DNA of 64,000 bases, taken from positions 62,001 to 126,000 of the forward strand of contig NZ_RJVG01000011.1 in the NCBI RefSeq assembly GCF_003752155.1, read 5' to 3'. Positions within the stretch are counted from its first letter, which is position 1; each line of letters starts with the position of its first letter. The notes under the pieces were generated by a model. That model ran no database searches. It had not been told where the DNA came from and saw only the letters and a program-made list of their open reading frames with translations. The stretch comes from Mobilisporobacter senegalensis. Lineage in GTDB: Bacteria; Bacillota; Clostridia; Lachnospirales; Lachnospiraceae. Below, piece by piece: positions 8,616 through 18,003 of this stretch. The position numbers and the translations under genes were made by a program.

Positions 8616-10733
8616 ATGATTAAGATAAAAATGAAAAGGAACGATAAGACCCTAAGGAATAAGAAAGAGATAAAGAAAAATAATAAAGGGATAAAGAAAA
8701 ACTCAGACAAAAACAATAAAAAAGTATTTTTAAAACTGCCAAAAATATTCAAATCAAAAAGTGATAATACCATACAGCATAAAATATCCAATACAATACT
8801 GATGATCGTACTGATACTCACCATTATTGTGGGAGGAAGTGCCGTTGTGCTTAATTATACCAGTTCTATGGGAGTTTTAAATGAATCTATGAAAGAAACA
8901 GTACGTTTATCTTCAGCTTTAGTTAGTGCACAATTGGAAGAATATTTTAGAATTGCAGAAGAATTAGGGAAAAATACTAGTTTATCCAAAGAAAGTATTG
9001 CCACTTCTCAGAAAAAATTCTTACTTGAATCCAAAACAATACAATATAAATTTATCTCTATTGATTTTATTGATGCTTCCGGTATGAGCATTGCCCAAGA
9101 AAAAAATTTAGGAGATCAGCTGTATTACAAGGCAGCTATGAAAGGAAAAGCGTATATTAGTGACCCTGTTCTTGATGAAGAATCCGGGGAACCCAGATTT
9201 ATCATATCAGCTCCGGTATGGGAAGGAGGAGTTATAGACAGTGAAGTTGTAGGGGTCCTTGCTATCACCCCATCATCTACATTTTTAAATGAAATTATAT
9301 CTTCTATACATATTGGGGATACAGGTGCTGCATATTTATTAGACAGATATGGGACAACCATTGCAGATCAGGATTATTCTAAAGTAGGAAAATTTAACGC
9401 CATCAAGGAAGCAGAATCCGATTCTTCTTACAGCAGTTTAGCTAAGATTAATGGAGCAATGATTGAACTGAAAACCGGATTTGATACATACAGGGTAGAC
9501 CATTCCTCTAAAATTATCGCCTATTCTCCAGTAGAGAATACCAATGGGTGGAGTATAGGGGTGTATGCGGATAAAAATGAATTTATGACGGAATTCTACC
9601 TGTCACTTGTAATTACTATTTTATTTGCAGTGGTATTCATTTCTCTTGCCAATATATTTGGTAAAAAGATTGGAGCACAGATTTCACTGCCGATAGAAAA
9701 GGCAGTAAAGCGATTAGAACTCTTATCCGGTGGGGATCTTAATACTCCGGTTCCAGAACCTTTAGTGGAAGACGAAACAGCCCTGCTGCTTAATTCAATG
9801 AAAATTACTATTGAAAGATTAAAAAATATTATACAGAGCATATCCGGTTCTCTTGGAGAACTGGCAGAGGGAAACCTATGTATCATATTAGGGGATGAGT
9901 ATATTGGTGATTTTGCTCCTTTGGGGACATCCATTGGAAAAATTACAGATTCCTTTAATGAATCATTATTGAAGATAAAAGAAAATGCTGCCCAGGTTGC
10001 AGATGGCTCAGGACAAATTGCAAGATCAGCAGAAAGTCTGGCAGAGGGAGCTTCTGATCAGGCAAGTACGGTAGAAGAATTAACTGCAACAATTACTGAT
10101 ATTGCAGAAAAAGTGAAAAATAACGCTTCCGGCACTCAAATTGCTAACGAGAAATCATTATCAGTGGGTATGCATGTGGAGACGAGTAACCAGCAAATGA
10201 AAAATCTGATGCAGGCAATTAATTTAATCAGTGATTCCTCCAATCAGATCGTGAATATTATCAAAACAATTGAAGAAATTGCAGAACAGACGAATTTATT
10301 GTCTTTAAATGCTGCAATAGAAGCTGCAAGAGCAGGGGATGCCGGAAAAGGTTTTGCTGTCGTAGCAGATGAGGTACGGAATCTTGCCTCAAAAAGTTCT
10401 GAAGCTGCAAAAGATACTGCCCGTTTAATACAAAATTCTTTAGAAGCGGTAGAAAATGGTACACAGATAGCAGATAAAACAGCAGATTCCTTAAAGGAAA
10501 TTGTGATTTCAACAAAGGAAATGCAGAATGTCATTGAAGGTATTGCAAAAGCATCAGAAGAACAGGCGACTGCCTTAGAGCAGGTAACCTATGCTGTCAA
10601 CCAGATATCAGAAGTGATTGAGAATAATTCTGCCGTAGCACAAGAAAGTTCCGCAGCGAGTGAAGAGTTAACCAGTCAGGCTCAATTACTTAATGAATTA
10701 GCAGAGCAGTTTAGAACAAGAGTGAAACATTAG
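8616..10733 (+). CDS. Methyl-accepting chemotaxis protein
   Basis: 705 residues. Residues 1-55 are unusually rich in Lys and Asn and should be cytoplasmic. A first membrane helix lies near 59-80, an extracellular dCache-type sensor fills roughly 85-325, and a second helix ([17 protein letters not shown]) lies near 335-352. Then come a HAMP domain and the signalling domain with the highly conserved tip [20 protein letters not shown] at about 550-570. It should steer swimming towards a ligand. Its position inside the operon suggests the ligand is the operon's substrate. Ribosome site GAGGGAGAA precedes 8616. Confidence 0.93.
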   Translation: MIKIKMKRNDKTLRNKKEIKKNNKGIKKNSDKNNKKVFLKLPKIFKSKSDNTIQHKISNTILMIVLILTIIVGGSAVVLNYTSSMGVLNESMKETVRLSSALVSAQLEEYFRIAEELGKNTSLSKESIATSQKKFLLESKTIQYKFISIDFIDASGMSIAQEKNLGDQLYYKAAMKGKAYISDPVLDEESGEPRFIISAPVWEGGVIDSEVVGVLAITPSSTFLNEIISSIHIGDTGAAYLLDRYGTTIADQDYSKVGKFNAIKEAESDSSYSSLAKINGAMIELKTGFDTYRVDHSSKIIAYSPVENTNGWSIGVYADKNEFMTEFYLSLVITILFAVVFISLANIFGKKIGAQISLPIEKAVKRLELLSGGDLNTPVPEPLVEDETALLLNSMKITIERLKNIIQSISGSLGELAEGNLCIILGDEYIGDFAPLGTSIGKITDSFNESLLKIKENAAQVADGSGQIARSAESLAEGASDQASTVEELTATITDIAEKVKNNASGTQIANEKSLSVGMHVETSNQQMKNLMQAINLISDSSNQIVNIIKTIEEIAEQTNLLSLNAAIEAARAGDAGKGFAVVADEVRNLASKSSEAAKDTARLIQNSLEAVENGTQIADKTADSLKEIVISTKEMQNVIEGIAKASEEQATALEQVTYAVNQISEVIENNSAVAQESSAASEELTSQAQLLNELAEQFRTRVKH

Positions 10734-10792
10734 TGAAATATATGTTTAAGGTAAGTAATAAAAAAATACATCATTTAGAAAGAAGGGATGCA

Positions 10793-11944
10793 ATGAATCA
10801 TTTAATCATTAAAAATGGAAATGTATATACGGATGGCAGTTTCAAGAAAGCAGATATTATCATTAAAGATGGAATCATTAAAGAGATAACTTCTGATACC
10901 GGGAATTTAGAAGATTTTGAAGTGTTTGATGTGAATGAACAAAATATTGTACCGGGCTTTATAGATGTTCATACCCATGGTGCTGTCAATGTGGATGTAA
11001 ATGGAGCAACGGCAGAGGATTTAGATAAAATCAGCTATTTTTTTGCCTTGCAGGGCACAACATCCTGGTTATGTTCCATTCTAACAGATACCAAAGAACA
11101 GACTCTATGGTGCATTGATCAATATAACAAGCATAAAAACCAGGAATGTAATGGTGCAAAATTAATGGGAATTCATCTGGAAGGCCCTTTCCTGGCCCCT
11201 GAATATAAAGGAGCCATGCCAGAACACCTATTGATAGAACCAGATATGGAATTAATAAAAGAATATCAGACAGCGGCCAATGGTGATGTGAAATATATTA
11301 CGGTATCTCCTGAGGTAGAAGGTATTCCAGATTGTATCGATGATCTTAAGGAATTAGGAATTGTAGTAGCAATTGGCCACTCAGGTGCTGATTATGACAT
11401 TGCCATGAAAAGTATTAACAATGGTGCAACAAGTGCCACTCATACTTTTAATGCGATGAAATTAATGCATCAGCATTTTCCGGCAATTGCAGGAGCTGTA
11501 CTGGAATCAGATATTTACTGCGAAGCTATCTGTGATGGAAGACATCTGCATCCAGGTATAGTTCGTCTGCTGATCAAGACAAAAGGTATTGATAAGGTGG
11601 TGGCGGTTACCGATTCTATTATGGCAACAGGATTGCCCGATGGCAATTATAAATTAGGTGTAAATGATGTGGTTGTTGTGGATGGTGATGCAAAGCTGGC
11701 AAACGGGGGAGCCCGTGCAGGCAGTACCCTTACCACAATCAATGCTCTTAAGAACTTAATGGAATTTACGAAACGGCCATTAGAAGAAGTCATAGTATTA
11801 TTAACAAAGAATCCAGCTACTATGTTAGGGCTGTACGATAAGATTGGTTCCATATCAGTCGGAAAATATGCTGATTTAGTAGTGTTAAATAAAGATAATG
11901 ATGTAATTGCCACCTTTGTACAGGGAAAAAGGATCATGAAATAA
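10793..11944 (+). CDS. nagA: N-acetylglucosamine-6-phosphate deacetylase
   Basis: 383 residues from the ATG at 10793, which has AGAAGGGA upstream; an in-frame GTG at 10733 overlapping the chemoreceptor stop lacks one. The amidohydrolase pattern is complete: PGFIDVHTHG (H60, H62), HLEGPFLAPEYKGA, GHSGADY, THTFNAM, CDGRHLHP and the catalytic Asp in VAVTDS. NagA removes acetate from GlcNAc-6-phosphate to give glucosamine-6-phosphate, which the NagB-like protein at 17092 could then convert to fructose-6-phosphate. Confidence 0.93.
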   Translation: MNHLIIKNGNVYTDGSFKKADIIIKDGIIKEITSDTGNLEDFEVFDVNEQNIVPGFIDVHTHGAVNVDVNGATAEDLDKISYFFALQGTTSWLCSILTDTKEQTLWCIDQYNKHKNQECNGAKLMGIHLEGPFLAPEYKGAMPEHLLIEPDMELIKEYQTAANGDVKYITVSPEVEGIPDCIDDLKELGIVVAIGHSGADYDIAMKSINNGATSATHTFNAMKLMHQHFPAIAGAVLESDIYCEAICDGRHLHPGIVRLLIKTKGIDKVVAVTDSIMATGLPDGNYKLGVNDVVVVDGDAKLANGGARAGSTLTTINALKNLMEFTKRPLEEVIVLLTKNPATMLGLYDKIGSISVGKYADLVVLNKDNDVIATFVQGKRIMK

Positions 11945-12090
11945 GTTACAATCAATAAGGGGAACTATTAGACAGATTATATAACTAAAAGTATGATAAA
12001 ACTTCATACTTATGCATATTTACATCCCAGAGTATAATTACAGCATAAAGAGATGAAAGACCTCAATAAAGAGACGAAAGGAATGTAAAT

Positions 12091-12900
12091 ATGAAAGCGA
12101 ACACCCCAGCGAAATCAAAAAAGAAAGGCAGCAATATCAGTGCTAAAATTCCAAACAAGGTTTGGTTGCTTATTTCGTTTGCAACAGCTATGTTACTTTT
12201 GTGGTTGTTGTCAATCAACCCCAAAACTGCACGTAGTTTTCCAAATATACTTGTAGTAGCAAAATCTCTGCAAACCATGATAGAAAGAGGAGTTTTTTTC
12301 AAGGATATCGGCAGCAGCTTGATTTCAGTATTATCGGGCTTTGGTATTGGATTCATTATTGCCCTTCCAGTAGCTATATTAATGGCTTGGTACAGACCAG
12401 TGCGTAACATAATCGAACCTTGGATCCAGTTTGTAAGAAATATTCCACCACTGGCTTATGTACCACTTATTGTTATATCAGCAGGTGTTGGACGTAAACC
12501 TCAGATTATAGTTATCACTATTGCTACTTTTTTAACTATGGCAATTACAATCTATCAAGGTGTAATTAATATTGATGAGACACTCATTAAAGCAGCCAGA
12601 ATCTTAGGAGCAAAAGATAAAGATATCTTCTTAAAAGTAATCGCACCAGCAACATTGCCATTCATTATAACAGCAGTAAGATTAGGTGCATCCGTAGCTT
12701 TAACAACATTAATTGCAGCGGAATCCACAGGTGCGACAGCCGGTCTGGGGATGCGGATAAGGGCATTGAACAATTCTTTTGAATCAGCCCCGATGCTTTT
12801 ATATATCATCATAATTGGTATCATAGGTATTACAATTGAGAAACTAATTAAAATGCTTGAGAGGAGATTGACAGGATGGCAAGAGAAGAGAGAAATATAA
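12091..12900 (+). CDS. Ssu/Tau/nitrate-type ABC transporter permease
   Basis: 269 residues with about six membrane helices and the permease-ATPase contact motif (EAA loop) AARILGAKDKDIFLKVI. The N-terminal basic tail, then VWLLISFATAMLLLWLL as first helix, match the SsuC/TauC/NrtB family, which imports sulfonates, nitrate, cyanate or pyrimidine-like molecules. Its last 25 bases overlap the ATPase gene in another frame, so translation is coupled. This transporter type is unusual inside a sugar operon. A 146-base gap precedes it, with only a weak hairpin (11989-12011). Confidence 0.9.
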   Translation: MKANTPAKSKKKGSNISAKIPNKVWLLISFATAMLLLWLLSINPKTARSFPNILVVAKSLQTMIERGVFFKDIGSSLISVLSGFGIGFIIALPVAILMAWYRPVRNIIEPWIQFVRNIPPLAYVPLIVISAGVGRKPQIIVITIATFLTMAITIYQGVINIDETLIKAARILGAKDKDIFLKVIAPATLPFIITAVRLGASVALTTLIAAESTGATAGLGMRIRALNNSFESAPMLLYIIIIGIIGITIEKLIKMLERRLTGWQEKREI

Positions 12901-13667
12901 AATTAAAAATAGAAAATGTAAAAAAGATTTTCAATACACGTAATGGAGAGATGGTTGCATTAAATGGAATAAATCTGGATATTCTGGAAAATGAGTTTAT
13001 ATGTGTAGTCGGTCCTTCCGGATGTGGAAAATCAACATTACTAAACATAATTGCTGGATTGTCACAACCTTCTTCAGGTAAAATCTATTGTGATGGCCAT
13101 GAAGTAACAGGTACTGGTACAGAAAGAGGAGTTGTTTTTCAACAATATGCACTTTTCCCATGGTTAACAGTTAAGAAAAATGTTGAGTTTGGTTTAAAGC
13201 TGCAAGGGATCAAAGGGCAGGAAGCTTCTGATATTGCAATGAAATATATTAACATGGTTGATCTGAAAGATTTTGCAAATCACTATCCGAAAGAATTATC
13301 CGGTGGTATGAAACAGCGTGTTGCAATAGCCAGAGCCTATGCAGTGAATCCATCCGTACTTTTAATGGATGAACCCTTTGGAGCCTTAGATGCACAAACA
13401 AGAACACAACTTCAATCAGAGCTGCTTGATACCTGGCAAAAAGAGAAAAAGACATGCTTCTTCATAACCCACGACGTGGATGAAGCCATTATATTAGCAC
13501 AAAAGGTTATTATAATGAGTGCAAGACCCGGACGCATTAAAGAAATCGTTGATATTGATATTCCTTATCCAAGAAACCAGGAAACCAAAATGTCAAAAGA
13601 ATTCTTAGATTTAAAGAATCATATTTGGGGACAGGTATATCAGGAGTACTTGGAAGTAAGGAAATAA
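12876..13667 (+). CDS. Ssu/Tau-type ABC transporter ATPase
   Basis: 263 residues. Walker A GPSGCGKS (46-53), Q-loop VVFQQYALFPWLTV, signature LSGGMKQR near residue 142, Walker B VLLMDEPFGALD near 158-169, and switch histidine in FITHDVDEA. The ALFPWLTV and TRTQLQ segments place it with SsuB/TauB/NrtD ATPases. It begins inside the end of the permease gene at an ATG with GAGGAG upstream. It energises import through the permease using the lipoprotein encoded next. Confidence 0.93.
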   Translation: MAREERNIKLKIENVKKIFNTRNGEMVALNGINLDILENEFICVVGPSGCGKSTLLNIIAGLSQPSSGKIYCDGHEVTGTGTERGVVFQQYALFPWLTVKKNVEFGLKLQGIKGQEASDIAMKYINMVDLKDFANHYPKELSGGMKQRVAIARAYAVNPSVLLMDEPFGALDAQTRTQLQSELLDTWQKEKKTCFFITHDVDEAIILAQKVIIMSARPGRIKEIVDIDIPYPRNQETKMSKEFLDLKNHIWGQVYQEYLEVRK

Positions 13668-13732
13668 AGAAATAATTATTAAGACCAAATGGGGCTTATA
13701 ATTATAGATAAACATTTTAAGGAGGAATGAAG

Positions 13733-14785
13733 ATGAAAAAAGTATTAAGTTTAGCTCTGGTATTAACGATGACTGCTTCAATGCTAATAGGGTGTGGTGG
13801 TAAAAAAGAGGAAGCAGAAACAGCACCTGTAAAAGAAGAAACAACAAATACGGATACGGCAAATGATGCTGCTGCCGAAGAGATTACATTAAATGTAGCA
13901 TATATGCCTAATTATGCCAGTTTATGTACGGTTGTAGCAGGTATGAAAAAAGGTTATTTTGAAGAACAGGGTATTAAAGTTAATTTAGTTGAATTTGCAG
14001 ACGGACCGACTATAATTTCTGCAATGGAATCCGGAAGTATTGATGTTGGTTACATTGGACCTGGTGCACATAAGCTTGCTATTCAGGGTAAAGCTGACAT
14101 ATTTGCCATATCACACTATGGAAATGCAGATGAAGTAATTGGAAATACCGACAAAGGAGTTTCCAAAATTGAAGATCTGGCAGGCAAAACGATTGCTATG
14201 GCATCCGGAACAACCAGTGAAACAATTTTAGATTTAACATTAAAGCAGGCAGGTCTAACCAGAGATGACGTTAAAGTCATGGATATGGACGCATCTGCAA
14301 TTGTAACAGCTATGCTCTCAGGCAGTGTGGATGCTGCTGCTACCTGGTCACCAAACACATTTGCAATTAAAAAAGAATTAGGGGATAAAGCAGTGATGCT
14401 TTCAAACAATAAAACCTTTATTGATATTTTTCCTTCTATCGCATCTTGGATATCTAACCCAGGTTATGCTGAGAAAAATCCTGATATTCTTTTAAGATTT
14501 ACAAAAGCCCTTTATAAAGCAATGGATTATAGAACTGAAAACCCTGAAGAAGTTGCCGGATGGGTTGCCGAACAAACAGCTTTAGATAAAAATGCAGTAT
14601 TAGATCAGATTTATGATGGCGATTGGACTACAGCAGCTCAGGTAATTTCATCTATTGAAGATGGTACTATGGAAGAATACTATAAGGCACAACAACAGAA
14701 CTTTATTGACAGCGGTGCAGTTACAGAAGAAGTTGCAGTAAGCGACTATGTATCATTCCAGAATATGCTTGATGCAGCAAAATAA
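13733..14785 (+). CDS. NMT1/SsuA-like substrate-binding lipoprotein
   Basis: 350 residues from the ATG at 13733, which lies 7 bases after GGAGG; the ATG two codons earlier is almost touching that site. The signal peptide ends at a lipobox L-I-G-C, followed by an acidic, threonine-rich linker. The mature part starts EITLNVAYMPNYASLCTVVAG and continues with KKGYFEEQGIKVNLVEF and GSIDVGYIGPGAHKLA, the pattern of the SsuA/NrtA/ThiY family. It should capture a small molecule outside the cell for the preceding permease and ATPase. The family transports sulfonates, nitrate, taurine and thiamine precursors; which ligand applies here is unknown. Confidence 0.9.
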   Translation: MKKVLSLALVLTMTASMLIGCGGKKEEAETAPVKEETTNTDTANDAAAEEITLNVAYMPNYASLCTVVAGMKKGYFEEQGIKVNLVEFADGPTIISAMESGSIDVGYIGPGAHKLAIQGKADIFAISHYGNADEVIGNTDKGVSKIEDLAGKTIAMASGTTSETILDLTLKQAGLTRDDVKVMDMDASAIVTAMLSGSVDAAATWSPNTFAIKKELGDKAVMLSNNKTFIDIFPSIASWISNPGYAEKNPDILLRFTKALYKAMDYRTENPEEVAGWVAEQTALDKNAVLDQIYDGDWTTAAQVISSIEDGTMEEYYKAQQQNFIDSGAVTEEVAVSDYVSFQNMLDAAK

Positions 14786-14826
14786 TATGATAGAATTGTC
14801 AGTGAAGTAATATAACTTCTTAAACT

Positions 14827-14859
14827 ATTAGGGCTATCGCTTACTGTGATAGCCCTAAT
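14827..14859 (+). terminator. Hairpin terminator or attenuator after the ABC genes
   Basis: A perfect 12 bp stem, ATTAGGGCTATC with its complement, and a 9-base loop lie 41 bases after the binding-protein stop. There is no real U-run after it, so it may give partial termination and lower expression of the kinase genes downstream. Confidence 0.6.
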
Positions 14860-14885
14860 GGAATATTATCTTAGGAGATGGACAA

Positions 14886-16382
14886 ATGCTTTTATTATTG
14901 ATGCTTTTTTTTATGATTGCTTCCATATTGCTTTTGATAGTGAGACGTAATAAGGAATCTTTCTATCTTCTTGGTATGTGCCTGAGTCTTGCAATACAAT
15001 TGACAGGAATTCTGATCTATATTGCAAAAAAGGGTGGTATATCAAGAGAATTACAAGAGTTCTTTTTCCTTTCTCTTAAGATAAAGACCAAAATTCAATA
15101 TCTTTTAATTACTCTGGATTTATTAGGAACGATTATAGCAGTGGGAAGATATTTATTTCCGTTATTTTTATTGCTGCTGGCAATAAAATATTCTATGATA
15201 CCCTGGATTCGGAGAGGAAAGTGGCTGAATGCTGCTGTTTTAATATTACCAATATTATCTTTAATTCTGTATAATCCAAGGATTTTTCGGATTTTAACAT
15301 TAAACAGACCTCGTTTACAAAGTGTGATCATAAGCGCTTCTTCCTACTGGATCATCCTTTATGTTGCAATTGCATTTATCCTACTGATCATTGAATTATC
15401 TTCAATTACTATGAAGTTTTGCAAAAAACAGTTTATTCAGATTATAATTTTTATCACTTCTATCTCCATTGTATATTTACTTTATTGCGGACAAGATCCT
15501 GCACAGGTTTACCAATTCTATTCCAATGACTTCCTATGGAGGAATGGAATATATTACATGAATTCTACTCTTTCCATACAGGCATATATTACTATTGTTG
15601 TTGGCAATGTGATTGCAGGAATATTAGGATTTGCCAGTCTTCTTAAATATACCCAGGGAAATTTTGAGGATAACCGGGAAGAATTTGTAATGAAGAATAA
15701 ATTTGACAGTGTGAGTTTTGGCGCTTCTGTATTTGTTCATAGTATAAAAAACCAGCTGCTTGCCAACAGGGTGATTCATAAAAGGATACAACAGGTATAT
15801 GAGAAAGATACCGTAGATATAAATCAATTAAGAGAGTATATCAATACCTTGTCAGAACAAAATGAAATTATGCTTACGAGGCTTGATGAACTATATCGTT
15901 CCGTAAAGTCTAATTCAATCTATTTAGTACCGGTTCTGGTAGAAGAAATCGTTAAATGTGCGATTGAACGCTTTCATAACAAGTATCCGGACAAACATAT
16001 AGAAATTGAATTAAGAACGAAAGCCACAATTTTAGCAGATAAGACACATTTATGCGAGGCCGTCTATAATCTCCTTGTAAATGCCCAGGATGCGGTGACG
16101 GAGGCTAATCGGGGTGATGAAGGCAAAGTTTCCTTAATTATACACAATGAAAGATTATATACAGTAATTGAAATAAGGGACAATGGCACGGGCATTAATG
16201 ATAAAGTCATGAAAAAGATGTTCGAACCTTTCTATTCAAGTAAGAACTCCAACTATAATTGGGGAATGGGATTGTATTATGTAAGAGCCATTGCAAAAGG
16301 ACACTTTGGAAGCCTTCGTTATGAAAGCAAAGAAGGAAAAGGCAGTAGTTTTTATATACTGCTTCCTAAGTATATGGAGTAG
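14886..16382 (+). CDS. Membrane sensor histidine kinase
   Basis: 498 residues. The first 260 or so hold about seven hydrophobic helices and no obvious extracellular domain. The likely phospho-acceptor is H285 in FVHSIKNQLLA, resembling the LytS/YesM and GHKL-type H-x-x-x-N boxes. The ATP-binding domain has the N-box YNLLVNAQDAV, the G1 box IRDNGTGIND, an F-box near MFEPFYSSK and the G2 box GMGLYYVRAI. Its partner is the response regulator gene 14 bases downstream. The signal could be sensed within the membrane or through the neighbouring transporter. Ribosome site TTAGGAG precedes 14886. Confidence 0.9.
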   Translation: MLLLLMLFFMIASILLLIVRRNKESFYLLGMCLSLAIQLTGILIYIAKKGGISRELQEFFFLSLKIKTKIQYLLITLDLLGTIIAVGRYLFPLFLLLLAIKYSMIPWIRRGKWLNAAVLILPILSLILYNPRIFRILTLNRPRLQSVIISASSYWIILYVAIAFILLIIELSSITMKFCKKQFIQIIIFITSISIVYLLYCGQDPAQVYQFYSNDFLWRNGIYYMNSTLSIQAYITIVVGNVIAGILGFASLLKYTQGNFEDNREEFVMKNKFDSVSFGASVFVHSIKNQLLANRVIHKRIQQVYEKDTVDINQLREYINTLSEQNEIMLTRLDELYRSVKSNSIYLVPVLVEEIVKCAIERFHNKYPDKHIEIELRTKATILADKTHLCEAVYNLLVNAQDAVTEANRGDEGKVSLIIHNERLYTVIEIRDNGTGINDKVMKKMFEPFYSSKNSNYNWGMGLYYVRAIAKGHFGSLRYESKEGKGSSFYILLPKYME

Positions 16383-16396
16383 GGAAAGGAGTTATT

Positions 16397-17071
16397 TTGG
16401 CAGATTATATTAGAATTCTAATTGCTGATGATTTTCAAATTTTAGTGGAAGATTTATCAGAAACAATTAATAGACAATCAGATATGAAGGTTGTAGGAAC
16501 TGGGTTAAGTGGACAAGATATTGTAAAATTAGCCTTGCAGACAGAATTTGATATCATATTAATGGACATTGAGATGGAAAATCTTATGGCAGGAATTACA
16601 GCAACGGAACGTATTAGAGATGAAAAAAAAGATGCTAAGATTATTTTCCTCACTGCTCATGAAACAAAAGATATCGTGATCACTGCAATGGCAACGGGAG
16701 CAGTGGATTATGTTGTAAAAGGAGTTTCTGAAGAAGAATTAATATATCACATACGAAGCGCTTATGAAGATAAACCGGTCATGAAAGGAAAGGTCCAGGA
16801 AATACTGTTACAGGAATATAGAAGATTACAGGAATCTGAAAAGAGTCTTTTATTCTTTATTAATAATATATCACAATTGACCAGTGCGGAAAGGGAATTA
16901 GTCCGGCTGCTTTTAAGAGATCTGAAGGTGACGGAAATTGCAAAAGAGCGCTGTGTGGAGGTCGTCACTGTGAAGACACAGATAAAAAGTCTCTTACGTA
17001 AATTTGGTTGTTCCAGAACAAAAGAAATCGTTAAAATCATAAGAGAACTTAATCTGAGCCACCTTTTCTAA
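16397..17071 (+). CDS. Response regulator, NarL/LuxR-type
   Basis: 224 residues from a TTG start at 16397 with AAAGGAG five bases upstream. The receiver domain has acidic ADD near residue 10, phospho-acceptor D57 in ILMDIEM and lysine K109 in YVVKG. A C-terminal helix-turn-helix (LTSAERELVRLLLRDLKVTE then TVKTQIKSLLRKFG) is of the LuxR/GerE type. It should be phosphorylated by the kinase just upstream. Its targets may include this operon, which would give the cluster a second control layer beside the LacI-type regulator. Confidence 0.92.
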   Translation: MADYIRILIADDFQILVEDLSETINRQSDMKVVGTGLSGQDIVKLALQTEFDIILMDIEMENLMAGITATERIRDEKKDAKIIFLTAHETKDIVITAMATGAVDYVVKGVSEEELIYHIRSAYEDKPVMKGKVQEILLQEYRRLQESEKSLLFFINNISQLTSAERELVRLLLRDLKVTEIAKERCVEVVTVKTQIKSLLRKFGCSRTKEIVKIIRELNLSHLF

Positions 17072-17091
17072 TACAAGAAGGAGATCAAAGT

Positions 17092-17913
17092 ATGATACAG
17101 GAATTTTATACTTATAATAAAAAAGAATTGCTTAGTAACCCTAAAATTCCATTAATAGTGATGGAAGATAACCAGTCAATCTTTCAATCCATGGCTAAAG
17201 AAATGGTGGATGAAATTGAAAGAAAGAATTCCCTGAATGAAACAACGGTATTTATCTGTCCTGTGGGTCCGGTTGGACAATATCCATATTTTGTTCATAT
17301 GGTAAATGAGAATAACATAAGTTTAAAGAATGTTTGGTTTATCAACATGGATGAATATTTAGACGATAAGAAAGAATGGATTGATAAAGATCATAAATTA
17401 AGTTTCAGAGGATTTATGGACAGAAATGTATATTCAAAAATCAAACCAGAGCTTGTTATGTCCCAGGAACAAAGAATCTTCCCGGATCCTGAAAACACTT
17501 CATACATTCCTGAACTTATCGAGAAACTGGGAGGAGTGGATATTGCTTTTGGAGGGATTGGGATCAATGGCCATGTTGCATTTAATGAACCAATGGAAGA
17601 ATTATCAGGTGAAGAATTCCTCCAACTAAAAACCAGGGTTTTAGAGATTGCAGAAGAAACCCGTGCAGTAAACTCTATTGGTGATTTAAATGGTGCACTG
17701 GATGCTATGCCAAAATACTGCGTAACAGTTGGTATAAATGAAATCAGTAATGCTAGAAAAATCAGATTAGGCTGTTTTAGAGATTGGCATCGTGCTGTAG
17801 TCCGTCAGGCTGCATACGGTGAAAAATCTGCACATTTTCCGGTATCCTTATTACAGGGGCATAAGGATATCAATATTAAATTTTCAGAATTCATTGCGAA
17901 TCTGAAAGATTGA
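17092..17913 (+). CDS. Glucosamine-6-phosphate deaminase-like protein (NagB family)
   Basis: 273 residues. The NagB/6-phosphogluconolactonase fold is shown by NMDEYLDD near residue 85 and by GGIGINGHVAFNEP near residue 152. This is the hallmark of glucosamine-6-phosphate isomerase/deaminase, with the active-site histidine in GHVAFNEP. The N-terminal part and the C-terminal end differ from housekeeping NagB, so it may act on a related amino-sugar phosphate. With NagA in the same operon the simplest role is glucosamine-6-phosphate to fructose-6-phosphate plus ammonia. Ribosome site AAGGAG lies before 17092. Confidence 0.85.
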   Translation: MIQEFYTYNKKELLSNPKIPLIVMEDNQSIFQSMAKEMVDEIERKNSLNETTVFICPVGPVGQYPYFVHMVNENNISLKNVWFINMDEYLDDKKEWIDKDHKLSFRGFMDRNVYSKIKPELVMSQEQRIFPDPENTSYIPELIEKLGGVDIAFGGIGINGHVAFNEPMEELSGEEFLQLKTRVLEIAEETRAVNSIGDLNGALDAMPKYCVTVGINEISNARKIRLGCFRDWHRAVVRQAAYGEKSAHFPVSLLQGHKDINIKFSEFIANLKD

Positions 17914-18003
17914 TAATTACACAAAAATCACACTTTATCCAGTCTGGCGTCGACCGGCTGAAGGTGGTGTTTATATACCACTTAAAAGAAAGGAAGCAAA
18001 AAT

